Shown here: piece after piece, positions 43,055-52,105 of the stretch
How the letters are laid out: each line of letters begins with the position of its first letter
Position numbering within the stretch: position 1 is the first letter of the stretch
From: CAZPHU01 sp964419255
Lineage (GTDB): Bacteria > Fibrobacterota > Chitinivibrionia > Chitinivibrionales > CAYFVL01
Assembly (NCBI GenBank): GCA_964419255.1
Contig: CAYQOU010000012.1
Coordinates: 8,447 to 72,446 of the forward strand
Length of the DNA stretch: 64,000 nucleotides
Direction: 5' to 3'
Notes under the pieces: model-generated
Seen by the model: only the letters and a program-made list of their open reading frames with translations
The model's database searches: none
Told to the model about the DNA's origin: nothing
Program-made: the position numbers and the translations under genes

Positions 43055-43957
43055 GTGAAACCGGGTATGACAAAAAAAAGCAAATGGAGCGGAAAATCAA
43101 AGGGAAGTGCATTGGGCAATCTCATCTTTATCAAACTGATTGCTTCTTTTGGTACTCTTCCGGCGTATGCACTTCTTATGATGGTCGCTTTAAAATACGC
43201 ATTAATGGATAAAGAATTTCAAAAATCGGTGGCTCAGTTTCGTGCGCATCTCGGTCTGTCTACATCCAGGTATCACTACTATATACATGCGGTGAGCTTT
43301 GGTATGAGTCTGATTGATTCTATTGCGTTTCTGGTCGGGCGCGCCAGAGGTTTTACCCTTTCACAAAGCGGCCGTCATCACCTCGATGAAGCCTTGTGTA
43401 GAAGAAAAGGTGCCATTTTTCTTTCGGGGCATCTGGGAAACTGGGAGATCGCGGGAAATATGCTTCGGGACAGTGCCGATACTGCGGTAAATTTCATAAT
43501 GCTTGATGCTGAGAAAGAAAATGTAAAACGGGTGCTTAGCAAGGCTACGGGAAGAAGAAAAGTAAACGTGATACCCGTCTCAGATAATCCTATAGAGATG
43601 ATCCTGCCCATTAAAAAGGCGCTTAGAAGAAATGAAATCGTTTGTATGCATGGGGATCGATGTGTCGGTTATGAGGAGAAGGCCGCTGTTTCTTTTTTGG
43701 GAGAAGAGGCCCAATTCCCGGTGGGGCCGTTTGCCGTTGCTGCATTAACCGGTGCACCGGTAATTCCGGCATTTACACTTAAAACCGGCCTGCATTCATA
43801 TTCCCTTTATGTGTATGAGCCCATTTTTGTATCAGGAGAGCCGGAAAGGGGAGTGACGCAGGAGAGGGCCATGAAACGGTATGTTAGCATTCTGGAAGAT
43901 ATCGCACGGCGACACCCATGTCAGTGGTATAACTATTTTTCCTTCTGGGGTGACTAG
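43055..43957 (+). CDS. LpxL/HtrB-like lipid acyltransferase
   Basis: This 300-residue protein of the lysophospholipid/lipid A acyltransferase family has a hydrophobic N-terminal helix (AYALLMMVALKYA) and the catalytic H-x4-E motif in HLGNWEIAG. GDRCVG and FPVGPFAVAALTGAPVIPAF follow, matching the second and third conserved blocks of LpxL. It would add a secondary acyl chain to lipid A or to another lipid. The start is uncertain: GTG at 43055 or ATG at 43067. The same type of acyltransferase also occurs in aryl-polyene and dialkylresorcinol clusters, relevant because an aromatic ammonia-lyase gene is nearby. Confidence 0.8.
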   Translation: MKPGMTKKSKWSGKSKGSALGNLIFIKLIASFGTLPAYALLMMVALKYALMDKEFQKSVAQFRAHLGLSTSRYHYYIHAVSFGMSLIDSIAFLVGRARGFTLSQSGRHHLDEALCRRKGAIFLSGHLGNWEIAGNMLRDSADTAVNFIMLDAEKENVKRVLSKATGRRKVNVIPVSDNPIEMILPIKKALRRNEIVCMHGDRCVGYEEKAAVSFLGEEAQFPVGPFAVAALTGAPVIPAFTLKTGLHSYSLYVYEPIFVSGEPERGVTQERAMKRYVSILEDIARRHPCQWYNYFSFWGD

Positions 43958-44316
43958 GCTGCCTGCGGGAGCGGGGAGGTAGGTGCCGGTTTTTCTTTAG
44001 AATCGTATGCTATTTCGATGGCCTGTTTGATCGCTCGGTTTATCGGATACAGTGGCTGAGCCAGGGGTGGAAAAATTGCGGGCTCGGTTTGTAAGGTATG
44101 CTGATCCAGCGATTTCACTGAAGAGTGATGAATTTTCCTGATAATATCGCATCTTGAAAACACATAGTCGACATCCTTTTTGAAAAAGGACATAAATCCG
44201 AACATGCTACAGATCAGGCCACGATGTTCATAAATCGTACATTTCCCCGTCGTGTTTTCATCACTTCGGGGCCTGCAGGCTTCTGAAACTGTCCGCGGTA
44301 TCGCATATTGTGATAA
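43954..44316 (-). pseudogene. 5'-truncated YkgJ-like cysteine-cluster protein
   Basis: On the minus strand the frame after a TAG at 44317-44319 reads ACRPRSDENTTGKC followed by TIYEHRGLICSMFGF. This is the central motif of YkgJ/UPF0153 proteins, which bind metal through a C-x-x-C-x-x-C-C cluster. The N-terminal half of that cluster is missing, and no usable start codon precedes the motif; the first ATG lies after it (44205). The remaining C-terminal half reads well (SRCDIIRKIHHSSVKSLDQ). It is either a decayed gene or one with a non-standard start. Its end overlaps the acyltransferase stop by four bases. Confidence 0.5.
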
Positions 44317-44346
44317 CTACATACGAAAAAAGGAAGCTCTATGGTC

Positions 44347-44946
44347 TCAGTCAAAAGCATGAAAGCCGAAATGCCCCTCCAGCGCAGCGCCAAGGATGGT
44401 ACCGTTTCTGTAATCCGAAGAAAATAACGGTATATAAAATGCTTTCAGTCCGATCGTCCGGGTCAGTTTCGATTCGTTGTTGAAGTTTATCCCAAACAGG
44501 CTGGTGATATTAGGACCGATAGCAAAGAAATCCTCGGGGTTGTCCGCATCTTTTGCGGTTTTATAATCTGGGCCATAGTGTAAACTGACACCGAGGCCCG
44601 GACCGAAAACGAAATCGAGATCATCATTTATATTGAATCTCTGTTCGAAGGTGAATTGCGGCTCGAATTGAAGCATATCAAACGCAACGGCAAACAGGAT
44701 TGGTCGCATAACCGGAAGGTTAAACGAGACAGCAGTGTTTTCATCGAAATCGTATCGCAAATCCAGCATAACATCAGCGACAGGCCCCCCCGGAGTTCCG
44801 GCTGGGCTTGCCACGCACATGCGAATGTCGTCATAGCGTATCCCAACCATCACATTTACTCCGATGGCCAGATCCCCTTTGTCTTGCCCGTGCAGCAGTG
44901 CTGAAGAGACCATCAACGCAATACAGAAAACGCTAAACAGACGCAT
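44347..44946 (-). CDS. Outer-membrane beta-barrel-like exported protein
   Basis: This 199-residue protein has a clean signal peptide (MRLFSVFCIALMVSSALLHG). Alternating amphipathic beta strands ending in aromatic residues follow (FEPQFTFEQRFNINDDLDFVFG, then TIGLKAFYIPLF) and the C-terminus is GHFGFHAFD. The final aromatic-rich strand resembles a beta-barrel insertion signal but ends in D rather than F. Probably a small outer-membrane or periplasmic barrel. It lies 35 bases after the ammonia-lyase gene in the same direction. No family recognised. Confidence 0.6.
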   Translation of the reverse strand: MRLFSVFCIALMVSSALLHGQDKGDLAIGVNVMVGIRYDDIRMCVASPAGTPGGPVADVMLDLRYDFDENTAVSFNLPVMRPILFAVAFDMLQFEPQFTFEQRFNINDDLDFVFGPGLGVSLHYGPDYKTAKDADNPEDFFAIGPNITSLFGINFNNESKLTRTIGLKAFYIPLFSSDYRNGTILGAALEGHFGFHAFD

Positions 44947-44981
44947 TATTCCTCCCCGCCCAGGCTCGTTTGTACGAGTTG

Positions 44982-46568
44982 CTACTCCCAGTACTGCTCC
45001 AGATTATCAAATGTCTGGCTGGAGAACAGCAATTTGCGAAATTTTACCAGGTCATCATGGAAAATCCGCGTGTTATCGTATACCTGAAAATTTTGTGCCA
45101 ACAAATCATATATCCTTCGTGTCGCTTTACCCATGCTCCCGGCATTGCGGAAGGAAAGTGCCTGGAGATCCGCCAGAATTTCCAGGGTGAGGACATGCTT
45201 GGCATTGCTGACGGCTTTGAAAGATTTTCGTGCGGCAACGGTTCCCATGCTGACTACATCCTGGTTGGAGGCGTTACAGCTTATGGACAGAGTGCTGACC
45301 GGGTTGGCTAGCTGGCGGTTCTCCGCCGTTGTAGAGGTTGCAAGGTATTGCGCTCCCATAAATCCCATTGTCAGACCAACCGTACCCGGTATTAAATGCT
45401 CAGGTAATCCTTCGTTGAGATTTTTGTCCAGAAGTTTATTAATGCGGCGTTCGGAAAGCGTACAGAGTTCAGACACGGCCATCGCAAGCATGTCCATTGC
45501 AAAGCCTATGCTTTGTCCGTGGAAATTGCCACCATGGATAATCTTCTTACCATCGGGAATGATAATGGGATTATCGTTTGACGAATTTGCTTCTATTTCA
45601 ATGGTTTTGCAGGCGTTTTCGATCGCCTCTGTTACGGGTGCCAAAATCTGAGGAGTGCATCTGATTGAGTAGACATCCTGCACGTTAATACTTGTTTCGA
45701 ATACCTGGCCATCTGTTTGTTGCTCTCGTATGCGACGGTGCATGTCTTTACGTAGCACGATATTGGCCGAACCGTGAAAAAGGTTTCGGATGGTTTTCGC
45801 TATCCTTTGCTGGCCCGGATGAGGTTTGACGTTGTGCAGGTCGACATCGAAAGCATCATCGATTCCGCCGAAGATTTCCATGGAGAATGCGGCGGTAACA
45901 CAACCGATGTTCAGCAGCTTGCGTGCACCAAATGCGGCAAAAGCAGCAATCGCGGTCATTGCACTGGTGCCGTTTATCAGGGCGATACCTTCCTTGTAGC
46001 TAAGTCGCATGGGGGCAAGATTAGCCCTTTTAAGCGCCTCTCCTGCTTCCATCAATTCCCCTTTGAGGTAAACTTTTCCCTCGCCGATAATCGCAAGCGC
46101 GAGGTGAGCAAGATGAATCAGATCGCCTGAAGCGCCTACACTTCCGCATTCCGGAATGTAGGGGGCAAGGCCTGCATTTATCATTTCTTTCATAAGATAT
46201 AAGAGTTCAACAGATACACCGCTGTAGCCCTTGGCCAGAGTGTTGAGTCGGACCACAAGTGTGGCCAGGGCAACGTAATGTTTTAGTGGATCACCAAGTC
46301 CGGCAGCATGACTTCGAATAAGATTGACCTGAAGCGCTTCGATCTCCTCATCCGAAATTATCTTATTACACATCGGGCCAAAGGAGGTGTTGACTCCATA
46401 AATAATGCGTTTTGATTCAATTTCATCGGTTAAAAACTGTCTGCTTTGCTTACATCGTGTAATCGCATCCGACGCGATGTCCACCTGCATGTCGCCCACT
46501 CCTATGGCAACTATTTCATCAATGGTCAGATCATTTCCGTTGAGCATTACGACTGGTTTTTCAGGCAT
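44982..46568 (-). CDS. Aromatic amino acid/histidine ammonia-lyase (MIO enzyme)
   Basis: This 528-residue enzyme removes ammonia from an aromatic amino acid to give a 2-alkenoate (cinnamate, coumarate or urocanate). The self-made MIO cofactor comes from Ala146-Ser147-Gly148 in GSVGASGDL, and the catalytic Tyr57 lies in YGVNTSFGP. The selectivity loop reads NLIRSHAAG (Ser86-His87), and downstream CTPQILAPV with NPIIIPDGKKIIHGGNFHG look more like Bacteroidetes tyrosine/aromatic ammonia-lyases than like HutH of histidine degradation. No other hut gene is near. The plus-strand DUF362 gene is divergent. Substrate remains open. Confidence 0.88.
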   Translation of the reverse strand: MPEKPVVMLNGNDLTIDEIVAIGVGDMQVDIASDAITRCKQSRQFLTDEIESKRIIYGVNTSFGPMCNKIISDEEIEALQVNLIRSHAAGLGDPLKHYVALATLVVRLNTLAKGYSGVSVELLYLMKEMINAGLAPYIPECGSVGASGDLIHLAHLALAIIGEGKVYLKGELMEAGEALKRANLAPMRLSYKEGIALINGTSAMTAIAAFAAFGARKLLNIGCVTAAFSMEIFGGIDDAFDVDLHNVKPHPGQQRIAKTIRNLFHGSANIVLRKDMHRRIREQQTDGQVFETSINVQDVYSIRCTPQILAPVTEAIENACKTIEIEANSSNDNPIIIPDGKKIIHGGNFHGQSIGFAMDMLAMAVSELCTLSERRINKLLDKNLNEGLPEHLIPGTVGLTMGFMGAQYLATSTTAENRQLANPVSTLSISCNASNQDVVSMGTVAARKSFKAVSNAKHVLTLEILADLQALSFRNAGSMGKATRRIYDLLAQNFQVYDNTRIFHDDLVKFRKLLFSSQTFDNLEQYWE

Positions 46569-46629
46569 TTGTTTACTCCGCTAGACAAAAGAAGCTGTTC
46601 TTGTTGATAAGAAAATACATTGAATATAT

Positions 46630-46641
46630 TATCAATTGATA
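46630..46641. promoter_or_regulatory. Perfect 12-base palindrome TATCAATTGATA, possible operator
   Basis: It lies between the divergent ammonia-lyase and DUF362 genes and could be bound by a dimeric regulator. There is no further support. Confidence 0.2.
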
Positions 46642-46749
46642 GGTGAGTGGGCAAAAAGAGCAGATTTATCCACGATGTATATTCCCATATCCGCCCCGTT
46701 CTCCATTGAAAACAAAATCTTTTTATATATGATATACCAGGATGGTCGT

Positions 46750-47967
46750 GTGCAGAAGTCACTTGTCGCATTAGTGCGGTGTAATTCATATGAGCCGGAG
46801 GAGCTGTACAGGGCAGTCCTGAGGGGGCTCGATTTGGTTGGTGGCGCGGGTATATATGCCCGGAAGGGAGAAAAAATCCTTCTCAAACCAAATATCCTCA
46901 ACGGGTCAGATCCTAACAGGTGCGTCGTAACACATCCCAATGTTCTGGCAGCTGTAACTCGAGCTTTCCAAAAAACAGGCGCACGACTTTCATATGGTGA
47001 TTCGCCCTGCGTTGAATCTACGCAGGAGGCTGCCCGAAAGGCAGGTTTTGAAAAAGTGGCTGATGAGCTGAATCTGCCACTTTCCGATTTCGAAAATTCG
47101 GTATCGTACAAATCCCGTCGAGCATCCTTTTTCGGTTCATTTCCGCTTGCGAAGGCGGTGGTATCAAGTGACGGCCTCATAAGCATCAGCAAGTTAAAGA
47201 CTCATAATTTTACTCGGATCACCGGTGCGGTTAAGAATCAATACGGCTGCATTTCCGGGCTCCGCAAGGCCCAATATCATGCCCGTTTTCCCATGGTACA
47301 GGAGTTTGCCAGATTCGTTGTGGACGTGTGTGCCGCAGCAGGAGTACGCCTGTACATCATGGATGCGATCATGGCGATGGAAGGAGACGGGCCAAACAAC
47401 GGTACTCCTCGCAAGTTGGGCGTTCTGCTTATGTCGACCGATCCGGTCGCCCTTGATGCTACTGCCTGTCGCCTTATCAATCTGGATCCTTCCATGGTTC
47501 CAACAAACACTGCGGGTAAAAAAGCGGGGTTGGGAGAATATGAGGCGGCTATGATCAAGGTTGTGGGGGATTCATTACAGGAGTGTGTTGATAACGGCTT
47601 TACAGTGGTCAGGAAACCGCCATTTTCAGTCTACGCTCATGGATTACGCAAACACCTGCAGACCTGGCTTGTGCCCCGCCCTGTTATTGCACGCAGGAAG
47701 TGTATAAAATGTGGCAGATGTGTGCACATATGTCCGGTTGAACCAAAGGCTATTGAGTGGTTGGATGGAAGGAAAAAGCCTCCCCGGCACCTCTACTCAC
47801 GATGTATAAGATGTTTTTGCTGCCAGGAGGCATGCCCGGCCGAAGCTATCTCCATTAAAACCTCTCTTCCGGGTAGAATTTTTCCCGCAATGGTGGAGGT
47901 TATGTTTCCGGTTGTCCGCAATACTTTGCACCTGATCAGACGATTGAAAAAAAAGCAGGAGAAGTGA
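46750..47967 (+). CDS. DUF362 protein with two 4Fe-4S clusters
   Basis: This protein of about 405 residues belongs to the DUF362 family: VALVRCNSYEPEELYRAV at the start, then KPNILNGSDPNRCVVTHP, SISKLKTHNFTRITGAVKN and the VALDATACRLINLDP region. The C-terminus adds a bacterial ferredoxin domain with two clusters, CIKCGRCVHICP and CIRCFCCQEACP. DUF362 proteins are cytoplasmic, iron-sulfur-linked and of unknown reaction. A GTG start at 46750 follows AGGA by seven bases and gives the usual family N-terminus; an ATG at 46729 is the alternative. The next gene starts one base after its stop. Confidence 0.85.
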   Translation: MQKSLVALVRCNSYEPEELYRAVLRGLDLVGGAGIYARKGEKILLKPNILNGSDPNRCVVTHPNVLAAVTRAFQKTGARLSYGDSPCVESTQEAARKAGFEKVADELNLPLSDFENSVSYKSRRASFFGSFPLAKAVVSSDGLISISKLKTHNFTRITGAVKNQYGCISGLRKAQYHARFPMVQEFARFVVDVCAAAGVRLYIMDAIMAMEGDGPNNGTPRKLGVLLMSTDPVALDATACRLINLDPSMVPTNTAGKKAGLGEYEAAMIKVVGDSLQECVDNGFTVVRKPPFSVYAHGLRKHLQTWLVPRPVIARRKCIKCGRCVHICPVEPKAIEWLDGRKKPPRHLYSRCIRCFCCQEACPAEAISIKTSLPGRIFPAMVEVMFPVVRNTLHLIRRLKKKQEK

Positions 47968-47968
47968 C

Positions 47969-48646
47969 GTGTCGCATGGTACTGATGCATACCTGCCAGG
48001 TGAACCACAAAAAAATGACGCGCTGTTTCTCTACGGGGCGTGTCAGAAAAAACCTTTTGTGTATGCATACAGTCAGCAGGATATTGAGGTCGTCTATGGG
48101 CCCGCCTGCAAACCTGAACGCGAAATCTATCTGCAACGATGCAAAGATCACAAAATTCCGGTTAGGAGAAGGCGGGGGGGAGGTGGGACAGTAGTTTTAT
48201 CGCCAGGTATGGTCGTAACGATTGTAGTGGGCAGGCGGCAGGGTGATGAAATGGCAACTTCAATTTTCTCCAGAATCCACAGTGCCCTGATTGAGGTGCT
48301 GGGTCTCAATCCCGAGAAGGTGCGGGAGAAGGGGATAAGTGATCTGGCCATAGGAGAAAGGAAAATCCTGGGTAGCTCTTTATACCTGTCTAGAAAACCA
48401 CCTTATTTCTACTACCAATCGTCTTTGATGGTATGTCCGGATATGTCTCTGATCTCAAACCTTTTGACTCATCCGCCAAAAGAACCTGATTATCGTCAGG
48501 GCAGACCACACGATTCTTTCTGTACATGTCTCAATCATGAAGGAATAGGTGTGCAAACCAACCGGGTAACACAGATGATTAACAGAAAATTAACATCGGT
48601 TCTTCTCGAAAGAGAAGAACTCCGGAAAATCTCTCGAGGTGGCTGA
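47969..48646 (+). CDS. Lipoate-protein ligase A-like protein
   Basis: This 225-residue protein of the biotin/lipoate ligase fold has the lipoyl-AMP loop RRRRGGGGTVVLSPGMVV, matching the R-R-x-S-G-G-G-T-V motif with G in place of S. The conserved lysine is in AIGERKILGSSLY. Lipoate ligases attach lipoate to dehydrogenase E2 or GcvH; octanoyltransferases (LipM/LipL) share the fold. GGAG precedes the GTG, which lies one base after the DUF362 stop. The C-terminal accessory domain of E. coli LplA is missing. Substrate uncertain. Confidence 0.75.
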   Translation: MSHGTDAYLPGEPQKNDALFLYGACQKKPFVYAYSQQDIEVVYGPACKPEREIYLQRCKDHKIPVRRRRGGGGTVVLSPGMVVTIVVGRRQGDEMATSIFSRIHSALIEVLGLNPEKVREKGISDLAIGERKILGSSLYLSRKPPYFYYQSSLMVCPDMSLISNLLTHPPKEPDYRQGRPHDSFCTCLNHEGIGVQTNRVTQMINRKLTSVLLEREELRKISRGG

Positions 48647-49056
48647 TGCAAGAGATTGATGGATTGAGTTCTGGAAAAGATATTCAACGTCAAAAGAGGC
48701 GATTAAACCCCATCGAGAGAAAGACGATCGCCAAAAACAGAGAGCGGGACCTGTCCGCCGATCAGATTGGTGACTTCTGTGAGCGTGGATACACACTCCA
48801 TGAGATCGCCGATGCTTTGGATTCACCTGTTATGAATGTGGCGAGAGTGATCGAACGGGAGATTCGTAAGGGGAAGGATTACGACACCACTCATTTGATA
48901 CCGCCGGAAATGTTCTCCTCAATAAGAGATGCTTTTTTTACGATCAACTCTACCAGCATTAAAAAAGTATATGCTTTTTTGGATGGCAGTGCTTCGATGG
49001 CACAAATCAGAATTGTTCGCTTGATGTTGCAGTCGCACGGTGGTGAGCAGTTCTGA
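48646..49056 (+). CDS. Stand-alone RecQ-type helix-turn-helix (HTH_40-like) protein
   Basis: This 136-residue, basic protein has a C-terminal part (about 40-133) that resembles the helix-turn-helix domain found at the end of some RecQ helicases: GYTLHEIADALDSPVMNVARVIEREIRKG, then IPPEMFSSIRDAF and SMAQIRIVRLML. Here it occurs without a helicase. It probably binds nucleic acid. It starts within the stop of the LplA-like gene (TGATG), so the three genes DUF362, LplA-like and this one form one translationally coupled unit. Confidence 0.6.
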   Translation: MQEIDGLSSGKDIQRQKRRLNPIERKTIAKNRERDLSADQIGDFCERGYTLHEIADALDSPVMNVARVIEREIRKGKDYDTTHLIPPEMFSSIRDAFFTINSTSIKKVYAFLDGSASMAQIRIVRLMLQSHGGEQF

Positions 49057-49092
49057 TAAGCTGAAAAGAAATGCTTTTATAACACGTGTATA

Positions 49093-51543
49093 CTATCGTA
49101 CAGTTTCCATTTCCAGAGCCTCCGAAATGGCCTTGATAAGCCTCGATTCATCGAACGGTTTTTGAAGGAACCCGCCAATTCCTTTGGTAAGAATTTTTTG
49201 AGTCTTCTCGGTAAAATCGTATCCGGTGGAAAGAATAGCCCGTACACTCGGGTTGATGCTGCGCATTTCGGTGAGTGTTTCCACACCGTTTTTATATGGC
49301 ATGATCATATCAAGGATGACCAAATCGATACCTTCGAAATTCTTCTCATAAAATTCGACAGCTTCTAATCCATCGGCACAGGTAAAAACATCATACCCAT
49401 ACGGGGTAAGTAAGGTCTTGAACAAATCTCTGACAATCTCTTCATCGTCGACAATCAGAATCCTTGCTTTGCAGCCTTTGACGGTAGGAACTATATCGGT
49501 GCCGGCTTTTTTGCAATCGGGTTGGTCCGCCAGTGGTAGATAAACCGAAAAAGTGGTCCCTTCTCCAAGCTTACTCTTCACTGAAATGTGGCCACCATGA
49601 CTCTTTATGCTTCCATACACACTGGCGAGTCCTAATCCGGTTCCTTTCCCAACCCCTTTGGTAGTATAGAAAGGTTCGTATATATGTGCCAGGGTAGTTT
49701 CGTCCATCCCGATGCCGCTATCGCTTATTGAAAACCGTAGATACATACCGGCCTTTATACCAAATTCTGAGAGTCTCTTTTCGGTATAGTTCATCTGCTC
49801 GACTGCTGTTTCGAATGTTAGTATGCCTCCGGAAGGCATAGCATCACGCCCGTTGATAGCCAGATTAATGAGAGCATTTTGTATCTGGGTCGGATCACCG
49901 ACGATGGTATGTTTCGGAGCGTAGAGATTTTTCCGTATCCGGATTTTCTTGTCTATGGTGCGGTCGAGAATGTTTATCGTTTCTTCAATCACTTTATGCA
50001 TGTTAACAGGTACCATCTGGTATTTACCTTTACGCGCAAAGGCCAACAACTTGTTTGTAAGATCGGCTGCGCGATCGGTCGCTTTTATGATAGTACAAAC
50101 GTATTTCTCGAGCTTGGGATCATTTTTTGAATAATTACGTCTGATAATGTTTGCATATCCGCTGATGCCGGCGAGCATATTGTTAAAGTCGTGAGCAATC
50201 CCCCCAGCCAGTTGGCCGATGGCATCCATTTTTTGAGAATGGTGAAGCATCATCTCCAGACGTCTTTTATCTTCCAGTTCCCGAATTTGAGATGAAAACT
50301 TCAAAATAAGAGCGCACTGGACGGCAAATATGCCGTAGAGATCGAGATATTCCGTACGAGTGGCCCTGAAGAGGATGACTGCTCCACACACTATTTCATC
50401 CAGGACAACCGGATAACAGAGAATCTGCCGCATGTGGGTGAGACGGTCAATCTCAGTTAAGTGATTTGCAGGCAGTTGATTGTTGAAAAATGCCTGAAGG
50501 TTTGAACACTCCCGGGGGGTGGGGTCCTCTATGAGTTGTGATAACAGGCTGTTATCCTGGAGATTATGCCTGTCTCCTCTGGATAATGGAAGGCGGTGAA
50601 AAACCTCATCCGTTACACCGTGATCGGAACATGATATGCCCTGTACTTCATATTGGGTATAATCTCTATCAAACAGGACAATGGAAACAAACAATGATTC
50701 GGAAATTTCAAGAGCATAATCGCACAGCCTCTGAAATATGGCATGCTCATCGTACTGAGCGATCAATCCCTCCAGACTGTCTCCTATCATCCTGAGTTTC
50801 TGTCGTTCTTCCAGAACTTTACCGATAGAGAAGGTAATGCCGTAGCGTCTTATTCCGTAAAAAGTAACCGCGCAAAGAACCGAAATACTCAGTGCGCCTA
50901 GACGAGGGGAGTCGGAAAAACCAAATAGTGAAGGAGCAATATTGGTCAAAAAAACGATGCAGATGCTGAAAAGGCTGCCGATTCCGATTATTCCGGCTTC
51001 GCTTCTTCTGTTCGGAAATGACACAGATACCAGCATGATTGCCGGTATTAAAGCACCGATAACAACAAGAGCTGAAAAAATGATAATTCCAAGTCCAGAT
51101 GTATAATGATAATCGATTGCTCCCATGCTGAAAGACTTGTACATGAATTGAGGATAGATCAAAGATATTACATATACCGAACCCAGAATGAGTCCAAAAG
51201 AGATCTGTACCTGCTTCTCATATAAGAAACGTTTACTCTTCTTAACGGTCGCGTTATATACGCTGATGAGCATATGAAACGCAAAGCACGGATTGAATAG
51301 GTAGAGAGGTGAGATGGAAACCACCAGCATTAAAAGGCTCTGTTCGGATAAATCGGGGTAAAGAACTCCGGTGATTGCATCTTTTACCGACCAGAGAAAC
51401 GTATAAAACAAAAAGAGTGCAAAAGCCCGTGAAGGTTTTGAATAGTTGAAACGATGGGAAAGAAAGAAGATAAGTGCGAAGCTGTAACAGGCGGAAAAAA
51501 TTGTGACAAGAAAGTAGTAGTTCTTTAGTATGAGAGATGTCAT
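49093..51543 (-). CDS. Membrane hybrid sensor histidine kinase
   Basis: This 816-residue protein has an N-terminal membrane domain of about seven helices (residues 5-235), then a GAF-like region (about 260-415). HisKA has the phosphorylated His451 in GIAHDFNNML, and HATPase_c has DSGIGM and GTGLGLASVYG. A C-terminal receiver domain (about 690-812) has the acceptor Asp745 in VILDMIMP. The HDFNN-type H-box and kinase plus REC layout is typical of FCB/delta-type hybrid kinases. No separate response regulator is adjacent, so output probably goes through another regulator. The sensed signal is unknown. Confidence 0.92.
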   Translation of the reverse strand: MTSLILKNYYFLVTIFSACYSFALIFFLSHRFNYSKPSRAFALFLFYTFLWSVKDAITGVLYPDLSEQSLLMLVVSISPLYLFNPCFAFHMLISVYNATVKKSKRFLYEKQVQISFGLILGSVYVISLIYPQFMYKSFSMGAIDYHYTSGLGIIIFSALVVIGALIPAIMLVSVSFPNRRSEAGIIGIGSLFSICIVFLTNIAPSLFGFSDSPRLGALSISVLCAVTFYGIRRYGITFSIGKVLEERQKLRMIGDSLEGLIAQYDEHAIFQRLCDYALEISESLFVSIVLFDRDYTQYEVQGISCSDHGVTDEVFHRLPLSRGDRHNLQDNSLLSQLIEDPTPRECSNLQAFFNNQLPANHLTEIDRLTHMRQILCYPVVLDEIVCGAVILFRATRTEYLDLYGIFAVQCALILKFSSQIRELEDKRRLEMMLHHSQKMDAIGQLAGGIAHDFNNMLAGISGYANIIRRNYSKNDPKLEKYVCTIIKATDRAADLTNKLLAFARKGKYQMVPVNMHKVIEETINILDRTIDKKIRIRKNLYAPKHTIVGDPTQIQNALINLAINGRDAMPSGGILTFETAVEQMNYTEKRLSEFGIKAGMYLRFSISDSGIGMDETTLAHIYEPFYTTKGVGKGTGLGLASVYGSIKSHGGHISVKSKLGEGTTFSVYLPLADQPDCKKAGTDIVPTVKGCKARILIVDDEEIVRDLFKTLLTPYGYDVFTCADGLEAVEFYEKNFEGIDLVILDMIMPYKNGVETLTEMRSINPSVRAILSTGYDFTEKTQKILTKGIGGFLQKPFDESRLIKAISEALEMETVR

Positions 51544-51853
51544 ATCATGTTCCTTTAATGCCTGTCTTGATGGCTGAGAAATCGACCATCAAAAATAAAT
51601 ACAGGGGTAATTCAAACAGCTTAAGAGTATTTCTTTGCAGTAGATTAGAAACTGTTTAAACCAATAATATCATTCAAATGAAGAAATTTAAAGGGAAATG
51701 GATAATTTCTACTGGGCGATAGTGATACTTTAAAATATTTGGTGGGAATAGCTTTTTCCAAGATAATGGTTTTTATGATCTTAATTTCAATAGGGTTTCG
51801 GATACGAAATACGATGCATGCCGAGTTTTTCGCATGCGCCGAAGGATGTTATG
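51544..51853. other. AT-rich intergenic region upstream of the hybrid kinase
   Basis: No gene or recognisable promoter consensus was found here. The kinase promoter is expected in this stretch on the minus strand. Confidence 0.4.
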
Positions 51854-52010
51854 ACCTGAATTGAACCGCTTTGAGCCGATGAGCCGCGCGAGCCATCGAG
51901 GGTAGAACGGATTAAAAGTCGCGCTGAGTACCCACCGACGCTTTTCGGGCTTGCTCAGGCTCGCATGGCCGATTGTGTGATTCGCCGCGAGAGAATCGCT
52001 CTTTTCAGGT
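51854..52010. repeat. Dispersed palindromic repeat, copy 7 (long full element)
   Basis: The element begins ACCTGAATTGAACCGCTTTG and ends GAGAATCGCTCTTTTCAGGT; ACCTGAA and TTCAGGT are inverted ends. At 157 bases it is the longest continuous copy, with about 75 bases of GC-rich sequence between modules B and A. Confidence 0.78.
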
Positions 52011-52105
52011 ATGTCCTGGTGCAAGATGTATATCATCCACCATGGGTGGTGGAGGTGAAGGGGTGATTCGGGCATGAGAAAGACCGAATCACTCGAAAAA
52101 TCCGA

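Noticed and set aside
51773..52075. A 100-codon minus-strand frame
   Set aside because: Most of it lies inside copy 7 of the dispersed repeat; no ribosome site or domain.
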